Shown here one piece after another: positions 41,901 to 50,437 of a stretch of 64,000 bases of DNA. Source of the stretch: Pseudomonas sp. URMO17WK12:I11 (GTDB lineage Bacteria; Pseudomonadota; Gammaproteobacteria; Pseudomonadales; Pseudomonadaceae). The notes under the pieces are model-generated. The model saw only the letters and a program-made list of their open reading frames with translations. It had not been told where the DNA came from and did no database searches. The stretch's first letter is position 1, and every line of letters starts with the position of its first letter. Location: NCBI RefSeq assembly GCF_007677725.1, contig NZ_VEDF01000009.1, positions 173,512 to 237,511 of the forward strand, read 5' to 3'. A program made the translations under genes and the position numbers.

Positions 41901-43526
41901 TACCAGCGTGCCCGGGCCGAGTACGTCAACGGGTTGGAAGCTGACATTGCCCAGCTCTCGATAATCCTCGATACCGTCGATCAGCAGCTTGACCTGCAAC
42001 GGCGGCGCAACGTGGTGGTCGAGCAGAGCGTCGATGATCTGCTGGTCACGCGTACCCGCGCTCGGCAAGGCCTTACCAAGAGTGCCTGGGGCGCCTATTT
42101 CCGGCTGTTGGCGACCATCGACTATCCGTTGCTGGCGCGTATGGAAGCCAATGTCGCGGCGACCGGCTGGCCCGAGTTGAAGGCACGCATGCGCAAGATG
42201 CTGCCGATCCAGGCTCGGCTCATCGAGCTCAGCACCTTGCTCGACCACTCTATTCCTTTGATTGCAGAAGACACCGTGGTCGCCATGCTTGGCGATCAGC
42301 AGCAAGTCATGCGGGATGTCAAAGGGCAGCGGGAATCGACCACCGTGAACCTGTTGATCATCCAGGCGCACTTCTACAAGACGTTGGCCTTGCATTATGA
42401 ATTGGGTTTGTCCGAGCGCCTGCAACATTACCGGATGAACCTGATGGGGCCGAATTTGATGCTTGCGGCGTTTGCCCATGTCGAAGTGCAACGTGGCAAT
42501 CTGCTGGGCACCGCGCGCACCGAGGTGCTGCAAAGTGCCTGGGAGGAATACAGTGCCGCATTGATCGACTGCATCGATATCAAGCGCGACGGCGGTGAAC
42601 TGGTCGACGTCTCCATGCTCGAAGCGCTCGAACAGTCGCTCCAGGCTTTGAAAAGGGATGCGGGTATGCGCCTGGGGTCGAGCGTCGAGCCCGAGGTGCT
42701 GCCGTACACCAGTAGCAAACAGCCCCGCGAAGTGGCTTACCTGGACAATGGCCAGATCGTGGTCGGAGACCGGGTGGAAATAGACGGTCGACCACGGTTG
42801 GAGATCCGCAATCTGGTAACCGGCAAGGTCACGACTCACTTCGAGTGGGTCGACGGCAGGTGGGCACCGCCAAAACCGCCAGCTCCGGTCGGCAGTGGCC
42901 AGCAGGGCGAGGCCGCGCAAGCCAAGGCGGCGCTGGTGGCCAAGGCCGTGGCGGTGCTCGCTGCCGACAAACCCGTTCAGGCGACCGCCGAGCAATACCT
43001 GGCTCAGCACGTCAGCCACCGTGTACTGGAGCGGCTGGTCGATGGCCACATCGCCGAGCTGCAGCGCCTTAGCGATAGCCTGCAAGACGATGCCGGCTTC
43101 ACGGCGCGCAAGGTCCGCGAGCAGCTGGCCGCCTGGCCCGAGCGGCGCCGCACGTTACTGGTGCAGCTATTTGCGCAGACACGCTTTCCCGATGCCCAGG
43201 CGTTGCGTTATCTGCATGAGCAGAAGCTGTTGAAGATCGACTACACCGGCAAGCGCCATCCTTATCGCGACGGGTCATTCGACGACTATGAAATACGCCT
43301 GCTGAAAAAGCCGGGCGATAGCCGCGGCAAGCTGATCTGGGTGGCGCACTTTCACTACCCGCGTCAGGACACGCCGGCCACGCAATTCACCGTAGGCCAT
43401 TTGAAAACCGCGCAGCAGCGCAGCTACGGACCTGCCGAAGAAGTGGAGCTGGCCAAACTGGGCCAGTGGGTGCACCGCGGGCCGCTGCTGTACTCGCAGG
43501 TCAAGGACATCATTGCGTTTCTGTAA
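38907..43526 (+). CDS. Giant DUF6543/dermonecrotic-toxin-like protein B (1539 aa)
   Basis: Paralogue of the preceding gene over its whole length. Matching blocks occur at nearly the same positions: QAQVRFWN (146-153), SLTEFAIGRL (about 439-448), DVGGVYP (484-490), PLAFRAA, YANGGFVEPHL (633-643), a hydrophobic stretch (about 705-735), YYLDERFYAELYG, and VAHFHYP (1479-1485). It keeps the family phrase SLSNAEQRW just before the hydrophobic stretch. Helical, charge-rich sequence at about 950-1050 suggests a coiled coil. No signal peptide or catalytic motif is recognised. GGAG lies 8 nt before the ATG. The N-terminal 130 and central 1000-1300 residues have diverged most from protein A. Confidence 0.75.
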   Translation: MPLTSPVATTLKEAVAAQFAYRPTFRHTLSKAVLEAVARRFPDKANVTVDHDSQEPYTLYRRNQQGKLRPERLLDLLLKAYLQGITIAFGEHDKLLLQGYDRSLLDAVFESTPGGTPPDEGAMLALNDLNDDLNAALAGLMSAFQQAQVRFWNEDDAIIPVTTGIGRHGWMRQVLRASLLGAAQSSELAEEEKACLYEVLLNAPDKPAVAAIELEYSVGAERFTHVLPDLLIEAERETRGLVIHCMPGRFAAFDSLGDFEAHLASQYAAAEDTSLSWRRLAFEGDACLQQSALLLEGLLDAVQRLRLSSITDIRTLEQALSTLTDPATRFLNDHYFPVDAERPALPQWLLQATDADQFEYQVALLDLAIGHALAGGRSSLEGVQDLHGYAARRLREELLKDYPTEANYFPDDLLLQVSIPDPLLDKELPVRLQPAGSLSLTEFAIGRLDGLDNAVITGISHRHEQLIMPWMTPVYAVELVERVDVGGVYPGHVAALLDEPQQQPARIARFAREWRSALLFDALRGKVEGTLDTPCWQALAEFCRSGRDLRANLSLAPLAFRAAPDSRQRHSAACMYVITLQQPSAVLLYRPLYREGTLLRYADNAALMAALSQAGALQDSVLEWLPPSAYSTYANGGFVEPHLRRVIFDTSLWPEPVEPVQLALSAYLADIDTRLYQDKRQALLAMAERQSLSNAEQRWRVAKRFAWMLFDLVAPVLPGPLGKVAWVVGLLAPLLQAGSGKQQEEANTLLGVNLAASLAMSVLHARLPRPVMPPSPRPASAVALAGEPLPRLPMMPAPAAAHGLADAPLRAQAKYLEIGHGWGAGPLAQQAALQPYQAHVDLSAAVHANRLYYLDERFYAELYGKYYEVGHDQGGRRILGPSGNWGPWLFDDGSRLRVRIDGFAWGGQSGRKGAAQVARDQRKFDQMAARVAQCFRAIDDNLPLLRERFDAEVARYQEMLDVQQRRDTAALNKAGLDEEKLQKLLVLFSEKIDLKLQEYQRARAEYVNGLEADIAQLSIILDTVDQQLDLQRRRNVVVEQSVDDLLVTRTRARQGLTKSAWGAYFRLLATIDYPLLARMEANVAATGWPELKARMRKMLPIQARLIELSTLLDHSIPLIAEDTVVAMLGDQQQVMRDVKGQRESTTVNLLIIQAHFYKTLALHYELGLSERLQHYRMNLMGPNLMLAAFAHVEVQRGNLLGTARTEVLQSAWEEYSAALIDCIDIKRDGGELVDVSMLEALEQSLQALKRDAGMRLGSSVEPEVLPYTSSKQPREVAYLDNGQIVVGDRVEIDGRPRLEIRNLVTGKVTTHFEWVDGRWAPPKPPAPVGSGQQGEAAQAKAALVAKAVAVLAADKPVQATAEQYLAQHVSHRVLERLVDGHIAELQRLSDSLQDDAGFTARKVREQLAAWPERRRTLLVQLFAQTRFPDAQALRYLHEQKLLKIDYTGKRHPYRDGSFDDYEIRLLKKPGDSRGKLIWVAHFHYPRQDTPATQFTVGHLKTAQQRSYGPAEEVELAKLGQWVHRGPLLYSQVKDIIAFL

Positions 43527-43531
43527 ACGCG

Positions 43532-43560
43532 CAAGGGTGGCGGTCGTGCCGCCGCCCTTG
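43532..43560. terminator. Hairpin between giant gene B and the serine protease gene
   Basis: A 12-bp stem (CAAGGGTGGCGG with CCGCCGCCCTTG, one G-T pair) and a 5-nt loop, lying between two convergent stops. No T tract is present on either side. Confidence 0.6.
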
Positions 43561-43575
43561 TCGATGCTCTGTCTG

Positions 43576-45003
43576 TCAGTTGTCAGCGCGGGCAATCACA
43601 TCGGTGCGCGGGGCAGAGCTTTCGCGCAGCCCGTCGATTGCAATGGTGCAGAGCGTGAGGGGCAACCTGTTCGCCTTGAACACGAAGCGCTCATGCGGGA
43701 CCGGCCCGTAACCCCGCGGATCCGCGCAGTCCGTTGTTTCTGGGGCGCCGCGCTTGGCCCGATAACGCACGATATGCGGCGGATCGGTCACCCAGTTGAC
43801 GACGGCGTCGCCATTGGGCTTGTAGTCGACTTGCACCTTTGGAGCAGCCACTGGGCCTGCGGGCAGCAGCTGCATGGGGACGCTCAGGGCGTTGGCCATC
43901 AAGCCCGGCCAGGATAGCTGCTCAGCCGAGTCTACCCCGACTACGCACAGAAACTGCCATCCCGCCTGCGCCTCGAGCGGCGCCTGAATCAGACCGATTT
44001 CGCTGTCGATGCTACCGCTGTAGCCTGCAGGTGCTTCGCACGCCAGCGGATCGTCGACCGATTTGAAGCGGTATCGTGGTGTGTCGATGGTGAAGTTGAA
44101 ATTCCAGGTTGGCGCGGTGATCTGCCCCTGATCATTCACCTGCAAGCGATCAAGGGCCTTGAAGGTGTCCACCTCAGTCTGGGTCAGCTGGAAGCCGGGC
44201 AGTAGCGTACAGCTCGGCAGGTCTGGGATGACGTGGCCGGCCGCGAAACAGCCCTGCAGGCGTTGTACCGGTACCGCCGCCACGCCCTCGTCTAGCAAAC
44301 TGGTGACCACGCTGAGCAACGCGTTGCTACCACGCTCGAGAACGGGACTGCCGGAAGCGCCTTCGCCTGCTCCAGTGCAGTCATTCTGCGTGAGGTTGCG
44401 CCAGATCCACGGTGCTTCCATCAGCCAGGGCAGGCTTTGCTGGGTGCAGGTAGAAAGCCGCAGGCCGCGGTCAGACGCTGTGGTCTCGCCCACCATCAGT
44501 ACCGCGCTGCCATCAGCCGCTGCCGGGCCTAATGCCAGCGGCTGTATACCCTGAGCGAGGAGCTGTTCGAGGCGTGCATCGAGTTCGAGCAGGGCCAGGT
44601 CGCTGCCCTGCATGCTGCTCCAGACGATGCGCCGTACCGCGATGGTCGGCCGCTCGCCTTCGGTATCGGCAAAGAAGTTGAAAACAAGGCTGGCCTCAAG
44701 CGGCGCATCCTGGACGATGGCACCGTTGCGCTTGCTGGCACAGTGGCCTGCGGTGACCACGTAGGCGGGGCCGGTTGCCTGGCCTGGGTCTGAACGGGTG
44801 TCGAGCAACGAAGCGATGCACTGGCGTTGATCGGGCAGCTGCAAGCGCCCGATGCCGCTCCAGTGCGCATTCTCACCCTGGCTGTTGTTCAGCACGTGCG
44901 GCGTGGCGCGCGCTGGCAAGCCCTGCCCGTAGTCGGTCGCGGTCACTGCCATGGGCAGACAGCCCAGCGCAAGCGCCAGGCCCGCTGTGCACGATGTGTT
45001 CAT
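43576..45003 (-). CDS. Secreted trypsin-like serine protease (S1 family)
   Basis: 475 residues with an N-terminal signal peptide (about residues 1-22). The S1 catalytic triad can be read: H87 in VVTAGHC, D135 in SDLALLEL and S217 in EGASGSPV. The C-terminal 200 residues (about 260-475) form a cysteine-containing extension of unknown fold, including a strand-rich segment (QVDYKPNGDAVVNWV) that could be a small beta-sandwich. It is convergent with giant gene B and lies 74 bp downstream of yibQ on the same strand. Its Shine-Dalgarno is inside a hairpin. It probably acts in the periplasm or outside the cell; the substrate is unknown. Confidence 0.83.
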   Translation of the reverse strand: MNTSCTAGLALALGCLPMAVTATDYGQGLPARATPHVLNNSQGENAHWSGIGRLQLPDQRQCIASLLDTRSDPGQATGPAYVVTAGHCASKRNGAIVQDAPLEASLVFNFFADTEGERPTIAVRRIVWSSMQGSDLALLELDARLEQLLAQGIQPLALGPAAADGSAVLMVGETTASDRGLRLSTCTQQSLPWLMEAPWIWRNLTQNDCTGAGEGASGSPVLERGSNALLSVVTSLLDEGVAAVPVQRLQGCFAAGHVIPDLPSCTLLPGFQLTQTEVDTFKALDRLQVNDQGQITAPTWNFNFTIDTPRYRFKSVDDPLACEAPAGYSGSIDSEIGLIQAPLEAQAGWQFLCVVGVDSAEQLSWPGLMANALSVPMQLLPAGPVAAPKVQVDYKPNGDAVVNWVTDPPHIVRYRAKRGAPETTDCADPRGYGPVPHERFVFKANRLPLTLCTIAIDGLRESSAPRTDVIARADN

Positions 45004-45009
45004 GTTGAT

Positions 45010-45029
45010 GCCTCCGTTGCAATGGAGGC
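45010..45029 (-). promoter_or_regulatory. Hairpin that covers the protease ribosome-binding site
   Basis: On the transcript, GCCTCC pairs with GGAGGC across an 8-nt loop. The GGAGG is the Shine-Dalgarno, 7 nt before the ATG of the protease gene. The stem would hide it from the ribosome. Confidence 0.5.
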
Positions 45030-45077
45030 GCTAATGTCGGGCAAGCCGACGCTGGGCTCGCGGTAGATAGAGCTGTG

Positions 45078-45857
45078 TCAGCGCGGCGGCACGGCGTTGC
45101 TGTAGCGCCCTTTGTGACCATGGGCGGGCATCGCCAGGTTGCCGCGCTCGGCGATCATCTGCTGCAAGCCGATCAACTGCACGCCCTGGTGCTGCAACTG
45201 CGGCAGGGCCTGTTCCAACACTGCCAGGGTTTGCGGGTAAGGGTGTCCGATGAGCACGGCCGAACCCTGCTTGCGCGCCAGCGCGATGCCTTGCTGCAAC
45301 TGCCCGGCAATGGCCTCGGGGGTACGCACGTCATCGAGGAACACATCGCGCGACACATGCGCCAGCCCTTGTGCCTGCGCCTGGGCGGCCGCCACGGTGG
45401 CAGCGCTGGTGCGGCTGTCGACGAAAAACAGCTGGCGGCGTTGCAGTTCGGCCATCAGCCAGGTCATCGGCTCGCGCTGGGCTGTCATGCGGCTGCCCAT
45501 GTGGTTGTTGATGCCGGCGGCGAAAGGCACCTTGTTCAGCGCCGCGTCCAGGCGGCGGGACAGTTCTTCAAGGGCGATGCCAGGATGCCAGGCATAGGGG
45601 CCGGTCGCCGGGTCCATCGGCATGTGCAGGATCACCGTCTTGCCAGCCTTGTGGGCCTGTCGAGCGAAATCGCTGGCGTGCGGTGTGTCGGGCATGATCG
45701 CCATGGTGATCGGCCCGGGCAGCGCCAAGGTGCGATTGTCGCGTTCGCTGCTCTGGCCCAGGTCGTCGATGATGATGCTCAAGTAGGCCTTGCTGACGGG
45801 CGCCGCTTGCGCGACGCCTGCCAGCAGGCAGCACAGCAGAAACAGCCAATGGCGCAT
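45078..45857 (-). CDS. Divergent polysaccharide deacetylase family protein (YibQ-like)
   Basis: 259 residues with a signal peptide (MRHWLFLLCCLLAGVAQA). The domain has the DUF610/YibQ pattern: IIIDDLGQSSERDNRTLALPG, then ILHMPMDP and NNHMGSRMT, and FVDSRTSA. The family shares the carbohydrate-esterase 4 fold; its reaction is not established. It is cotranscribed after ctpA with a 7-bp gap, in the conserved run gpmI-envC-ctpA-yibQ, consistent with a cell-envelope role. Confidence 0.9.
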   Translation of the reverse strand: MRHWLFLLCCLLAGVAQAAPVSKAYLSIIIDDLGQSSERDNRTLALPGPITMAIMPDTPHASDFARQAHKAGKTVILHMPMDPATGPYAWHPGIALEELSRRLDAALNKVPFAAGINNHMGSRMTAQREPMTWLMAELQRRQLFFVDSRTSAATVAAAQAQAQGLAHVSRDVFLDDVRTPEAIAGQLQQGIALARKQGSAVLIGHPYPQTLAVLEQALPQLQHQGVQLIGLQQMIAERGNLAMPAHGHKGRYSNAVPPR

Positions 45858-45864
45858 GTCGGGC

Positions 45865-47199
45865 TCAGCTGCCCTTGGTGATGTTCAGGCCCTTGAGCAG
45901 GCTCAGTGCCTGGCTCAGCTGGAAGTCGTCATCCTGCGGGCGTTCCTTGCGCTTGCTGCTGCCGGTCGGGCGGTCGGCACCGCCGTTGCCGTTGCCCAGA
46001 TGGCCCTTGAGGTCGGCTTCCTTGAAGTTGTCGCTGTCGCTGGCATCGGCTGTCAGCTTCGCAGGACGCACTTCGATGTCTGGCACGATGCCCTGAGCCT
46101 GAATCGAGCGGCCGTTGGGCGTGTAGTACAGCGCCGTGGTCAGTTTCAGCGCACGGTCGTTGGCCAACGGCAGCACCGTTTGCACCGAGCCTTTGCCGAA
46201 GCTGTCGGTGCCCATCAGCACTGCACGCTTCTGGTCCTGCAGGGCGCCGGCGACGATCTCCGAAGCCGACGCACTGCCGCCGTTGATCAGCACCACCAGT
46301 GGCACGCCTTCGCTGGCGTCGGCCGGGTCGGCCGAGAAGCGCAGCTCGGAGTTGGCGATGCGGCCCTTGGTGTAGACGATCAGGCCCTTGGTCAGGAAAT
46401 GGTCGGCCACTTCGACCGCCGATTGCAGCACCCCGCCTGGGTTGTTGCGCAGATCAAGCACCACCCCGCGCAGCTTCTTGCCGTTGTCCTTGCGCAGCTT
46501 GGCCAGGGCCTTGCCAACTTCGTCGCCAGTCTTGACCTGGAACTGGGTGATACGGATATAGCCGTAGTCGTTTTCCAGCAGCTGGCTCTTGACGCTCTTG
46601 ACCTGGATCACCGCGCGGGCGAGGGTCACATCGAAGGGCGTGCCGCCATCGCGGATCAAGGTCAGGGTGATTTTGTCGCCGACCTTGCCTCGCATCTTGT
46701 CGACCGCTTCGGTCATGCTCTGGCCGCGGGTGGGGGCGCCATTGATCTTGACGATCAGGTCGCCGGCCTGCACGCCGGCACGCGAAGCCGGTGTGTCGTC
46801 GATCGGCGAGACCACCTTGATCATGCCGTCTTCCTGGCCTACTTCGATGCCAAGACCACCAAACTCGCCGCTGGTGCTTTCTTGCAGCTCCTGGAAGTCT
46901 TCCGGGCCCAGGTAGGCGGAGTGCGGGTCGAGGTTGCTCAACATGCCTTTGATTGCATTCTCGAGCAGGGTCTTGTCGTCCACTGGTTCGACGTAAGCCG
47001 CCTTGATGCGGTCCATGACCTCGGCGAAGGTGCGCAGTTCTTCCAGTGGCAGCGGCGCCTTGGCCGTCGCCTCGGTCGCTGGCGCAGCGCCCGACTGGGC
47101 AGCCGGGGCCTTGGCGGGCTCGGCGGCGCTAGCCAGGGGCGCAGCGATCGCCAGGGCGACGGTCAAGGCCAGCAGGGTAAGGCGTGGCGAGTGCAGCAT
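45865..47199 (-). CDS. ctpA: Carboxyl-terminal processing protease (S41)
   Basis: 444 residues: a signal peptide (cut near ASA-A at about residue 25), a PDZ domain (about 90-175, GLGIEVGQEDGMIKVVSPIDDTP, shown in part) and an S41 protease domain. The Ser-Lys dyad lies in NGGSASASEIVAGAL and GTDSFGKGSVQT. CtpA enzymes trim periplasmic proteins, including peptidoglycan hydrolases. It lies directly downstream of the EnvC-like gene and overlaps that functional context. Confidence 0.95.
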   Translation of the reverse strand: MLHSPRLTLLALTVALAIAAPLASAAEPAKAPAAQSGAAPATEATAKAPLPLEELRTFAEVMDRIKAAYVEPVDDKTLLENAIKGMLSNLDPHSAYLGPEDFQELQESTSGEFGGLGIEVGQEDGMIKVVSPIDDTPASRAGVQAGDLIVKINGAPTRGQSMTEAVDKMRGKVGDKITLTLIRDGGTPFDVTLARAVIQVKSVKSQLLENDYGYIRITQFQVKTGDEVGKALAKLRKDNGKKLRGVVLDLRNNPGGVLQSAVEVADHFLTKGLIVYTKGRIANSELRFSADPADASEGVPLVVLINGGSASASEIVAGALQDQKRAVLMGTDSFGKGSVQTVLPLANDRALKLTTALYYTPNGRSIQAQGIVPDIEVRPAKLTADASDSDNFKEADLKGHLGNGNGGADRPTGSSKRKERPQDDDFQLSQALSLLKGLNITKGS

Positions 47200-47278
47200 G
47201 TCGAACGAACTCCTGATCCTGTAAGCGCTCCCTGCGGAGCATCGGTGCAGCGCCTGGCGCTACGCCGTATGAAGTGTT

Positions 47279-48580
47279 TCAGCCGCGGCACCATTGTGAA
47301 GGATCGGTAGGCCGGCCCTGCTGGCGGATGGCGAAGTACAAACCTGCGCTGTCTTGTCCGCCGCTGTCGCCAACGGTGGAGATGGCGTCGCCGGCCTTGA
47401 CGATGTCACCGGCACTCTTGAGCAGGCTCTGGTTGTGGCCGTACAGGCTCAGGTAACCATTACCATGGTCGAGAATGACCAGAAGTCCAGCGCCACGCAA
47501 CCAGTCGGCGAATACCACCCGCCCACCGTGTACGGCACGTACCTGGGTGCCAGGGCTGGCGCCGATCATCACGCCGTCCCACTTCGCCCGGGCATCGCTG
47601 CCACGGGCATCACCGAAGCGTGCCAGCAATCGACCATTGACTGGCCAAGGAAGTTTTCCCCGCGCAGCGGAAAAAGCACCGCCGTAGTTGGCGCCGTCAC
47701 TGGACACCAAGGGGCCGAGGGTGGTGCGCGCCTTCTTCGGCGGCTCGGCAGGTGGGGTGTCGTTGCTCGCGCGGGCGGCCAGGGCCTCCTGTTGGCGGCG
47801 CTTTTCCGCCTCCTGCTGGGCGAGCAGGGCTTTCTGACGCGCTTGCTCGGCTTCGCGGGCCTGGCGAGCGAGGGTTTCCTCGATGGTCTTGAGCACCTTG
47901 GCCAGGTCTGCCTGGTCTTGCTGGCGGGCCTGGAGCTTCTGGTCGCGGTCTTTCACATCGCTGTTGAGCTTGGCCAGCACCTGCTGACGCTTGCTGCGCT
48001 CGGCATCGAGCGCCTCGCGGCGGCTGTCGAGGTCGCTGCGTTGGGCCAGCAGTTGCTGCTGCTGGCGGGCGATGTCCTGCTCGACACCGGCCAACTGGCG
48101 AAGGGTCTGGTTGAAGGCGTTGAGCTGCTCCAGGCGGGCCTTGCTCAGGTAATCGTAGTAGGAGAGGGTGCGAGCGAATTTTTCAGGGTTCTGCTGATTG
48201 AGCAGCAGCTTGAGGTATTCCTCGCGACCGTTGTTCTGGTAGGCCGAACGGGCCTGGATGGCGATCAGCCGCTGTTGTTCAACGCGGGCGCTCTGGAGTT
48301 TTTTTTTCTCGGTATCAAGGCGCTCCAGCTCGCCCTCGGTCTTTTTTAGTTCTTGTTGCAGGGCCTCCACCTGCTTCTCCAGATTGCCGATGTCGGTTTC
48401 GGTGCTCTTGAGGTCTTTCTGCACGCCAGCTTTTTCTTCCTGGAGCTTGCCGAGGGTTTTCTTGAGCTCGGCGATATCCTGGCGAGTGGCGTCCAGTTGC
48501 TGCTGGGTCTGCGCACGCTCATCGGCAAAGGCCGGGCTGAGCAGGCAGGACAGGGCGATGGGGATCAGGGCGCGTAGCAT
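47279..48580 (-). CDS. envC: EnvC-like murein hydrolase activator (degenerate M23 domain)
   Basis: 433 residues from the ATG at 48580, where a signal peptide begins (MLRALIPIALSCLLSPAFA); an in-frame start at 48631 would run through the repeat element. Two long coiled coils (about 22-110 and 150-270) precede a LytM/M23 domain (about 315-430). The last catalytic motif reads LYFAIRQQG instead of HxHFEIR, so the zinc ligand is lost. This marks an activator of amidases rather than a hydrolase, as in EnvC. The genes gpmI, envC and ctpA are in line. Confidence 0.9.
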   Translation of the reverse strand: MLRALIPIALSCLLSPAFADERAQTQQQLDATRQDIAELKKTLGKLQEEKAGVQKDLKSTETDIGNLEKQVEALQQELKKTEGELERLDTEKKKLQSARVEQQRLIAIQARSAYQNNGREEYLKLLLNQQNPEKFARTLSYYDYLSKARLEQLNAFNQTLRQLAGVEQDIARQQQQLLAQRSDLDSRREALDAERSKRQQVLAKLNSDVKDRDQKLQARQQDQADLAKVLKTIEETLARQAREAEQARQKALLAQQEAEKRRQQEALAARASNDTPPAEPPKKARTTLGPLVSSDGANYGGAFSAARGKLPWPVNGRLLARFGDARGSDARAKWDGVMIGASPGTQVRAVHGGRVVFADWLRGAGLLVILDHGNGYLSLYGHNQSLLKSAGDIVKAGDAISTVGDSGGQDSAGLYFAIRQQGRPTDPSQWCRG

Positions 48581-48622
48581 GGGGTTTGGCGTACCGGGGA
48601 TGGAGACGTGGCTAGTATGGAG

Positions 48623-48692
48623 GAGCTGCAAGCGTCAAGCTACAAGCGGCAAGAAAAACCACGCCACGGCGGGTTGGTACTTGCCGCTCGCC
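48623..48692. repeat. MITE-like element, copy 3 (partial)
   Basis: The gpmI-envC gap begins GAGCTGCAAGCGTCAAGCTACAAG (shown in part) and shares about 25 of 31 positions with the right arm of the 29270 copy in inverted orientation. A shorter right arm (ACTTGCCGCTCGCCA) abuts the gpmI stop. Confidence 0.55.
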
Positions 48693-48695
48693 ATG

Positions 48696-50231
48696 TCAGG
48701 CGTCGACCAGGATCGAAGTGCCAGTCATTTCTGCGGGCTTTTCCAGGCCCAGCAGCTTCAGCATGGTCGGTGCCACATCGGCCAGAACGCCGCCTTCGCG
48801 CACCCGCACCTGGCGCTTGCCGACGTAGATGAAAGGGACTGGCTCGCTGGTGTGGGCGGTGTGCGCCTGACCGGTGCTCTCGTCTTCCATCTGCTCGACG
48901 TTGCCGTGGTCGGCGGTGATCAGGGCCTCGCCGCCGACTTTGTCGAGCGCCTCGACGATGCGACCGACGCAGGTATCCAACGCTTCGACGGCCTTGACGG
49001 CAGCATCGAACACGCCGGTATGGCCGACCATGTCGCCGTTGGCGTAGTTGACCACGATGACGTCGAAGCGCTGCTGCTCGATGGCCTCGACGATGCAGTC
49101 GGTCACTTGCGGCGCGTTCATCTCAGGCTGCAGGTCGTAGGTGGCCACCTTGGGCGATGGGATGAGGATGCGTTCTTCACCCGCGAATGGCTCTTCACGG
49201 CCACCGGAGAAGAAGAACGTCACGTGCGCGTACTTTTCGGTTTCGGCGATGCGCAGCTGGGTCTTGCCATTGTTCGCCAGGTATTCGCCCAGCACGTTGT
49301 GCAGGCTTGACGGCGCGAAGGCGGCCGGCGCCGCGATGTTCGCCGAATACTGGGTCAGGCCGATATATGCGGCCAGCTTGGGCAGGCGCGCGCGCGGGAA
49401 CTCGGTGAACTGCGCCTCGACGAAGGCGCGCGACAGTTCGCGGGCGCGGTCGGCGCGGAAGTTCATGAAGATCACCGCATCGCCGTCTTCGACCGGCGCT
49501 GCCTCGCCGATGCGCGTGGCTTTGACGAATTCGTCGTTTTCGCCACGCGCATAGGCCGCTTGCAGGCCTGCCTGGGCGCTGTCTGCGCTGAACTCGGCGG
49601 CGCTGTCGACTATCAGGTTGTAGGCGGCGCTGACGCGGTCCCAGCGATTGTCGCGGTCCATGGCGAAGTAGCGACCGATCAGCGTGGCGATGCGCCCTTT
49701 GCCCAGTTTGGCGAAGGTTTCATCGAGCAACTCGATCGAAGATTGCGCGCTGCGTGGCGGCGTGTCGCGACCATCGAGAAACGCGTGCAGGTAGATTTTC
49801 TCGGCGCCGCGCTGGGCAGCCAGCTCAGCCATCGCGACCAGATGGTCCTGGTGACTGTGCACGCCGCCGTCGGACAGCAGGCCCAGGATGTGCACGGCCT
49901 TGCCAGCACCCACGGCCTTGTCCACCGCACCGGTCAGGACCGGATTGGTGAAGAACTCACCGTCCCGTATGGCCTTGGTGACACGGGTGAAATCCTGATA
50001 GACGACGCGTCCTGCGCCCAGGTTCATGTGACCGACTTCAGAGTTGCCCATCTGCCCGTCCGGCAGGCCGACATCCATCCCGGAGCCGGAAATCAGGCCG
50101 TGCGGCTGGGTGGCGCGCAGGCGGTCGTAGACCGGCGTGTTGGCGGCGTAGATGGCGTTGTATTCAGGGCTTTCGCTGTGACCGAAGCCATCCAGGATGA
50201 TCAGGACCAGGGGTTTGGGCGTGCTCGTCAT
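48696..50231 (-). CDS. gpmI: 2,3-bisphosphoglycerate-independent phosphoglycerate mutase
   Basis: A 511-residue Mn-dependent glycolytic enzyme of the alkaline-phosphatase superfamily. The N-terminal VLIILDGFGHSE binds metal, GNSEVGHMNLGAGRVVYQD carries the phosphoserine nucleophile, and the C-terminal TADHGNVEQM completes the metal site. The ATG at 50231 is used; the preceding in-frame TTG is not. It is divergent from the rhodanese gene. Confidence 0.97.
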   Translation of the reverse strand: MTSTPKPLVLIILDGFGHSESPEYNAIYAANTPVYDRLRATQPHGLISGSGMDVGLPDGQMGNSEVGHMNLGAGRVVYQDFTRVTKAIRDGEFFTNPVLTGAVDKAVGAGKAVHILGLLSDGGVHSHQDHLVAMAELAAQRGAEKIYLHAFLDGRDTPPRSAQSSIELLDETFAKLGKGRIATLIGRYFAMDRDNRWDRVSAAYNLIVDSAAEFSADSAQAGLQAAYARGENDEFVKATRIGEAAPVEDGDAVIFMNFRADRARELSRAFVEAQFTEFPRARLPKLAAYIGLTQYSANIAAPAAFAPSSLHNVLGEYLANNGKTQLRIAETEKYAHVTFFFSGGREEPFAGEERILIPSPKVATYDLQPEMNAPQVTDCIVEAIEQQRFDVIVVNYANGDMVGHTGVFDAAVKAVEALDTCVGRIVEALDKVGGEALITADHGNVEQMEDESTGQAHTAHTSEPVPFIYVGKRQVRVREGGVLADVAPTMLKLLGLEKPAEMTGTSILVDA

Positions 50232-50437
50232 CAATCAAACTCACGGTTGTTCAAAGATGATAAAGACACGCATTTTAGGGCAAATACGCCACCTGCGGCG
50301 AATATTCCTCCTGCGCCCCGACCAGCGCAGGCGGCCGGGCAAGATGAAGCCGCACCTGCCGCCGGCCCGTCGGGCTTTGGTGGCACTGGGGGGCTGTGTA
50401 TACTGGCCGGCATTTTCAATCGCCTGGAACACCGCTG

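Noticed and set aside
34150..45003. Prophage or ICE carrying the giant genes
   Set aside because: No integrase, transposase, tRNA target, direct-repeat ends or composition shift was seen in the window.
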